Shown here in pieces: positions 61,671 to 64,000 of a stretch of 64,000 nucleotides of DNA. Position 1 is the stretch's first letter. Every line of letters starts with the position of its first letter. The stretch spans positions 248,001 to 312,000 of the forward strand of contig JBASFK010000001.1 of assembly GCA_049652985.1 (NCBI GenBank), in the 5' to 3' direction. The notes under the pieces were generated by a model that worked only from the letters and a program-made list of their open reading frames with translations, was not told the DNA's origin and searched no databases. The translations under genes were made by a program, and so were the position numbers. Source of the DNA: UBA7657 sp049652985 (GTDB taxonomy: Bacteria; Pseudomonadota; Alphaproteobacteria; Micavibrionales; Micavibrionaceae).

Positions 61671-62714
61671 ATGAAAATATTGATTGTAAGCGACGCCTGG
61701 CACCCGCAACTGAACGGGGTGGTGCGAACTTATGAGTACCTGGCCGAGGAGCTGGTCCGGGAGGGCCACGAAGTCAAAGTCATCGGTCCCGCCGACTTCC
61801 CGGTCAAAATCCCGATGCTGGGTTACGCCGAGATTGAACTGGTGATCGGCGCCTATGGCCGCCTCGCGAAAATGATCGACGATGAAAAACCCCGCCATAT
61901 CCACATCGCCACCGAGGGACCGCTCGGCCTCGCCGCGCGCAAATACTGCGTCAAAAGGCGCATTCCTTTCACCACCTCCTATCACACGCAGTTCCCCGAT
62001 TACGTCGCCAAGCGCTTCGGCCATTATGTTCCTTTCCTTTATAATCCCACATACTGGCTGGCCCGCCGCTTTGTGCGGTGGTTCCACGCACCCGCGGGCG
62101 CAGTGCTGGTCGCCACGCCGAGCCTCGAGACACAACTGAAAGGCTGGGGCTTCAAAATTCCCATGCTGCGCTTTTCACGCGGGGCCAATCTGGATCTTTT
62201 CTCGCCAGGCGAAAAAACACTCTTCCACAATATGAAATACCCCGTCGCGCTTTATGTCGGGCGAATCGCGATCGAGAAAAATCTCGAAGCTTTTCTCTCC
62301 ATGGACTGGCAAGGCTCAAAGGTTCTTGTCGGCGAGGGACCGAGTCTTGATTACCTGAAATCGAAATACCCGGACGCACATTTCATCGGCAAGAAAACCG
62401 GCAGGGATCTTGCTGAATGTTACCGCTCCGCCGATGTGTTCGTATTCCCCTCCCGCACAGATACGTTCGGTATCGTATTGGTAGAAGCGCTGGCATCCGG
62501 CCTGCCTGTCGCGGGATATAACGTCACCGGCCCCAGGGACATCGTGACCGAATCTTTTCTCGGCGCGCTGCATGATTCCGATCTTGGCCTCGCCGCCCGC
62601 ACAGCGCTGAAAAACGGTGACCCGGATAAACGCTCCCGCCACGTCCGGGAAAATTACACGTGGCAGAACGCGGCGCGGCAGTTCCTCGATGCCATCGGCA
62701 ATTACTGCGTGTGA
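61671..62714 (+). CDS. GT4-family glycosyltransferase
   Basis: 347 residues, GT-B fold retaining glycosyltransferase. MKILIVSDAWHPQLNGVVRT is the usual start of MgtA/alpha-mannosyltransferase-like enzymes; the C-terminal domain has VFPSRTDTFGIVLVEALASGLPV, the E-x7-E donor-binding motif. Acceptor unknown, probably a lipid at the inner membrane. Divergent from the propeller gene. Confidence 0.88.
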   Translation: MKILIVSDAWHPQLNGVVRTYEYLAEELVREGHEVKVIGPADFPVKIPMLGYAEIELVIGAYGRLAKMIDDEKPRHIHIATEGPLGLAARKYCVKRRIPFTTSYHTQFPDYVAKRFGHYVPFLYNPTYWLARRFVRWFHAPAGAVLVATPSLETQLKGWGFKIPMLRFSRGANLDLFSPGEKTLFHNMKYPVALYVGRIAIEKNLEAFLSMDWQGSKVLVGEGPSLDYLKSKYPDAHFIGKKTGRDLAECYRSADVFVFPSRTDTFGIVLVEALASGLPVAGYNVTGPRDIVTESFLGALHDSDLGLAARTALKNGDPDKRSRHVRENYTWQNAARQFLDAIGNYCV

Positions 62715-62756
62715 TTTTGGGCTGGCGGCAAAACGGCCTTCACGGTAAAGTCCCGC

Positions 62757-63119
62757 ATGGCCCATATTCTTCTCGCTGAAGACGACAAATCCATGTGCGG
62801 ATTTCTGGCCGCCGCCCTAGAGCGCGCGGGCCACAGGGTCAGCGTCACCCATGACGGGCTGGCGGCGCTCGAAGCCCTGAACGGGATTGAGGCCTTTGAC
62901 CTCCTTCTGGCCGACATCGTCATGCCCGGCATGGACGGTATCGAACTGGCCCGCCGCGCCGTCCAGAAACGCCCGGATCTCAAGGTCATGTTCATCACCG
63001 GCTTTGCCGCCATGACCATGGGCGGGGATACCCCCCTTAAAAATACCCATGTTTTATCAAAGCCTTTTCACCTTAACGACCTGGTTTCACAGGTCGAAAC
63101 CCTGCTCACAGCCACCTGA
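62757..63119 (+). CDS. cpdR: CpdR-like single-domain response regulator
   Basis: 120 residues, a stand-alone receiver domain. HILLAEDDKSM gives the acidic pocket, Asp53 in LLADIVMPGMDG is the phosphorylation site, and VMFITGFAAM...VLSKPFHLNDLV closely matches CpdR of Caulobacter, where the unphosphorylated form primes ClpXP for cell-cycle proteolysis. The role here is inferred from similarity. Located 42 bp after the glycosyltransferase. Confidence 0.88.
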   Translation: MAHILLAEDDKSMCGFLAAALERAGHRVSVTHDGLAALEALNGIEAFDLLLADIVMPGMDGIELARRAVQKRPDLKVMFITGFAAMTMGGDTPLKNTHVLSKPFHLNDLVSQVETLLTAT

Positions 63120-63271
63120 TTTTGCACTGCAAAACGGCCCCCTAGCCAGATCAATGACTTAGCCAAATCTTTCTTGGGAATTATCTTCAAATTTAATCAA
63201 ATTTTAAAGGCGTCCCGGTTAATATAGAATGTGGGTTTGTGTGTACTTTCATACATGTTGGAGCGGGTTTC

Positions 63272-64000
63272 TTGAACATTTTCGGTCACATGAAAAAGCT
63301 GCTGAATGACCAGTCAGGGATGACCCTGATTGATGTGGCTATCGCCATGGTGATACTGGGGCTTATCGCCGTGCCCATGATCGGGCAATACCGCGAATGG
63401 AAATACGAAAAAGAAAAAGGGACCACGACAGGTAATTACGCTGCGATCAACAAAGCCATCGCCGATTATTATTTCGAAAATAATATCTATCCCTGCCCTG
63501 CCGATCCCACGCTTGGCCCGGGCGATCTCACCTATGGCGACTCTGATTGCGCAGCCGCGGCTGTTCCCGGCTCTCCGGGAGTTTTAATCGGTGCAGTGCC
63601 CCTAGCCACGCTGAAAATCCCGGTCGAAACAAATCTCGACGGCTGGTCGAATAAAATAACTTATGCCGTCACGACAGCGATGACCGACACGGTAACGTGG
63701 CTTCCAGCCACTCTGGGCGCTCTGACTGTTCAGGGCCGTCTGCCAAGTGCCACTCAATGCGGTGGTGCTATAGGCACAATACAATCTAACGCTCATTATG
63801 CGCTGGTATCTCATGGTCCAACCGGCACGGGCGCATTCACAGCTCAGGGCAACCCGCGTGAGGCGTGCCCTGCCGCTGGCGATTCCGCAGATGCTGAAAA
63901 TTGCATTCCCAACAATGTGTTCGTCGATGAAGAATGCATGGCCAGCGATGGCGCCGACAATTTTTACGATGACTTGATATTTGCAGAGGACAGCATTCCT
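63272..64000 (+). CDS. prepilin-like protein, cut by the window edge
   Basis: At least 243 residues; the frame is open to the end of the window. The N-terminus has a prepilin-type site: QSG|MTLIDVAIAMVILGLIA, a hydrophobic helix following a short basic leader. Position 5 of the mature part is Asp instead of the usual Glu, and position 1 is Met instead of Phe. The start is taken as TTG at 63272, which has GGAG 8 nt upstream; the in-frame ATG at 63290 has none. The mature domain contains several Cys and reads like a minor pseudopilin (YPCPADPT). Confidence 0.7.
   Translation, partial: MNIFGHMKKLLNDQSGMTLIDVAIAMVILGLIAVPMIGQYREWKYEKEKGTTTGNYAAINKAIADYYFENNIYPCPADPTLGPGDLTYGDSDCAAAAVPGSPGVLIGAVPLATLKIPVETNLDGWSNKITYAVTTAMTDTVTWLPATLGALTVQGRLPSATQCGGAIGTIQSNAHYALVSHGPTGTGAFTAQGNPREACPAAGDSADAENCIPNNVFVDEECMASDGADNFYDDLIFAEDSIP

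Overview
The window looks like chromosomal DNA of a GC-rich alphaproteobacterium. The indicators, all inferred from protein content, are a class I lysyl-tRNA synthetase, F1 ATP-synthase genes (atpHAGDC) without F0 genes beside them, a CpdR-type receiver protein, and a long block running atpCDGAH - priA - transaldolase - DUF484 - xerC - lpd - sucB - sucA - sucD - sucC, an order I recall from alphaproteobacterial genomes. Many orphan genes between these anchors suggest a poorly sampled lineage. I would not name a genus.

Layout. 1-2.6 kb: two related lipoproteins, a 52-aa membrane peptide, a PepSY protein and a DUF486 membrane protein. 2.6-4.2 kb: an AT-rich islet holding one SIR2-like gene, next to uvrB (4.2-6.3 kb). 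6.4-7.2 kb: a tiny lipoprotein and two lysine-rich histone-H1-like micro-proteins flanking a folded inverted-repeat element. 7.4-12 kb: class I LysRS, a MscS-type channel and four orphan genes, three of which have clear sigma70-type promoters. 12-18.7 kb: a DinG/XPD-like helicase, the complete p-aminobenzoate operon pabB-pabA-pabC and a LOG-family nucleotidase. 18.7-23.7 kb: F1 ATP synthase. 23.8-27 kb: a TraX-like membrane protein, a membrane-anchored spermidine-synthase-like protein and a fatty-acid-hydroxylase-like di-iron membrane protein. 27-33.5 kb: priA, transaldolase, orphans, DUF484-xerC. 33.5-53.3 kb: the TCA block lpd, sucB, sucA, sucD, sucC, all on the minus strand and in ancestral order but separated by inserts: a 772-aa protein with a LOG-like C-terminal half, a double deaminase, thiE-thiD-thiL, tandem Cys-rich exported proteins, a quinone oxidoreductase, tandem helical paralogues and a lytic transglycosylase. 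53.5-56 kb: a FecR/RTX-like type I secretion substrate. 56-59 kb: glpD-glpK. 59.3-64 kb: rluD with a secreted beta-propeller-like protein, a glycosyltransferase, cpdR and a prepilin-like gene cut by the window edge.

How the genes work together. The suc and lpd genes give 2-oxoglutarate dehydrogenase and succinyl-CoA synthetase; glpD-glpK feed glycerol into the quinone pool and glycolysis; F1 ATP synthase uses the resulting proton gradient. pabBAC supplies p-aminobenzoate for folate. thiE-thiD-thiL make thiamine diphosphate, the cofactor of SucA. UvrB, PriA, XerC and the helicase serve DNA repair, restart and dimer resolution.

Most interesting signals: the lone SIR2-like gene in its AT-rich islet; the 772-aa LOG-like fusion; the exploded but order-preserving TCA block; four convergent gene pairs sharing stop codons inside palindromic TTAA or CTAG; and an identical 18-bp palindrome upstream of sucC/fecR-like and of glpD. 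No tRNA, rRNA, CRISPR array or insertion sequence was recognised.
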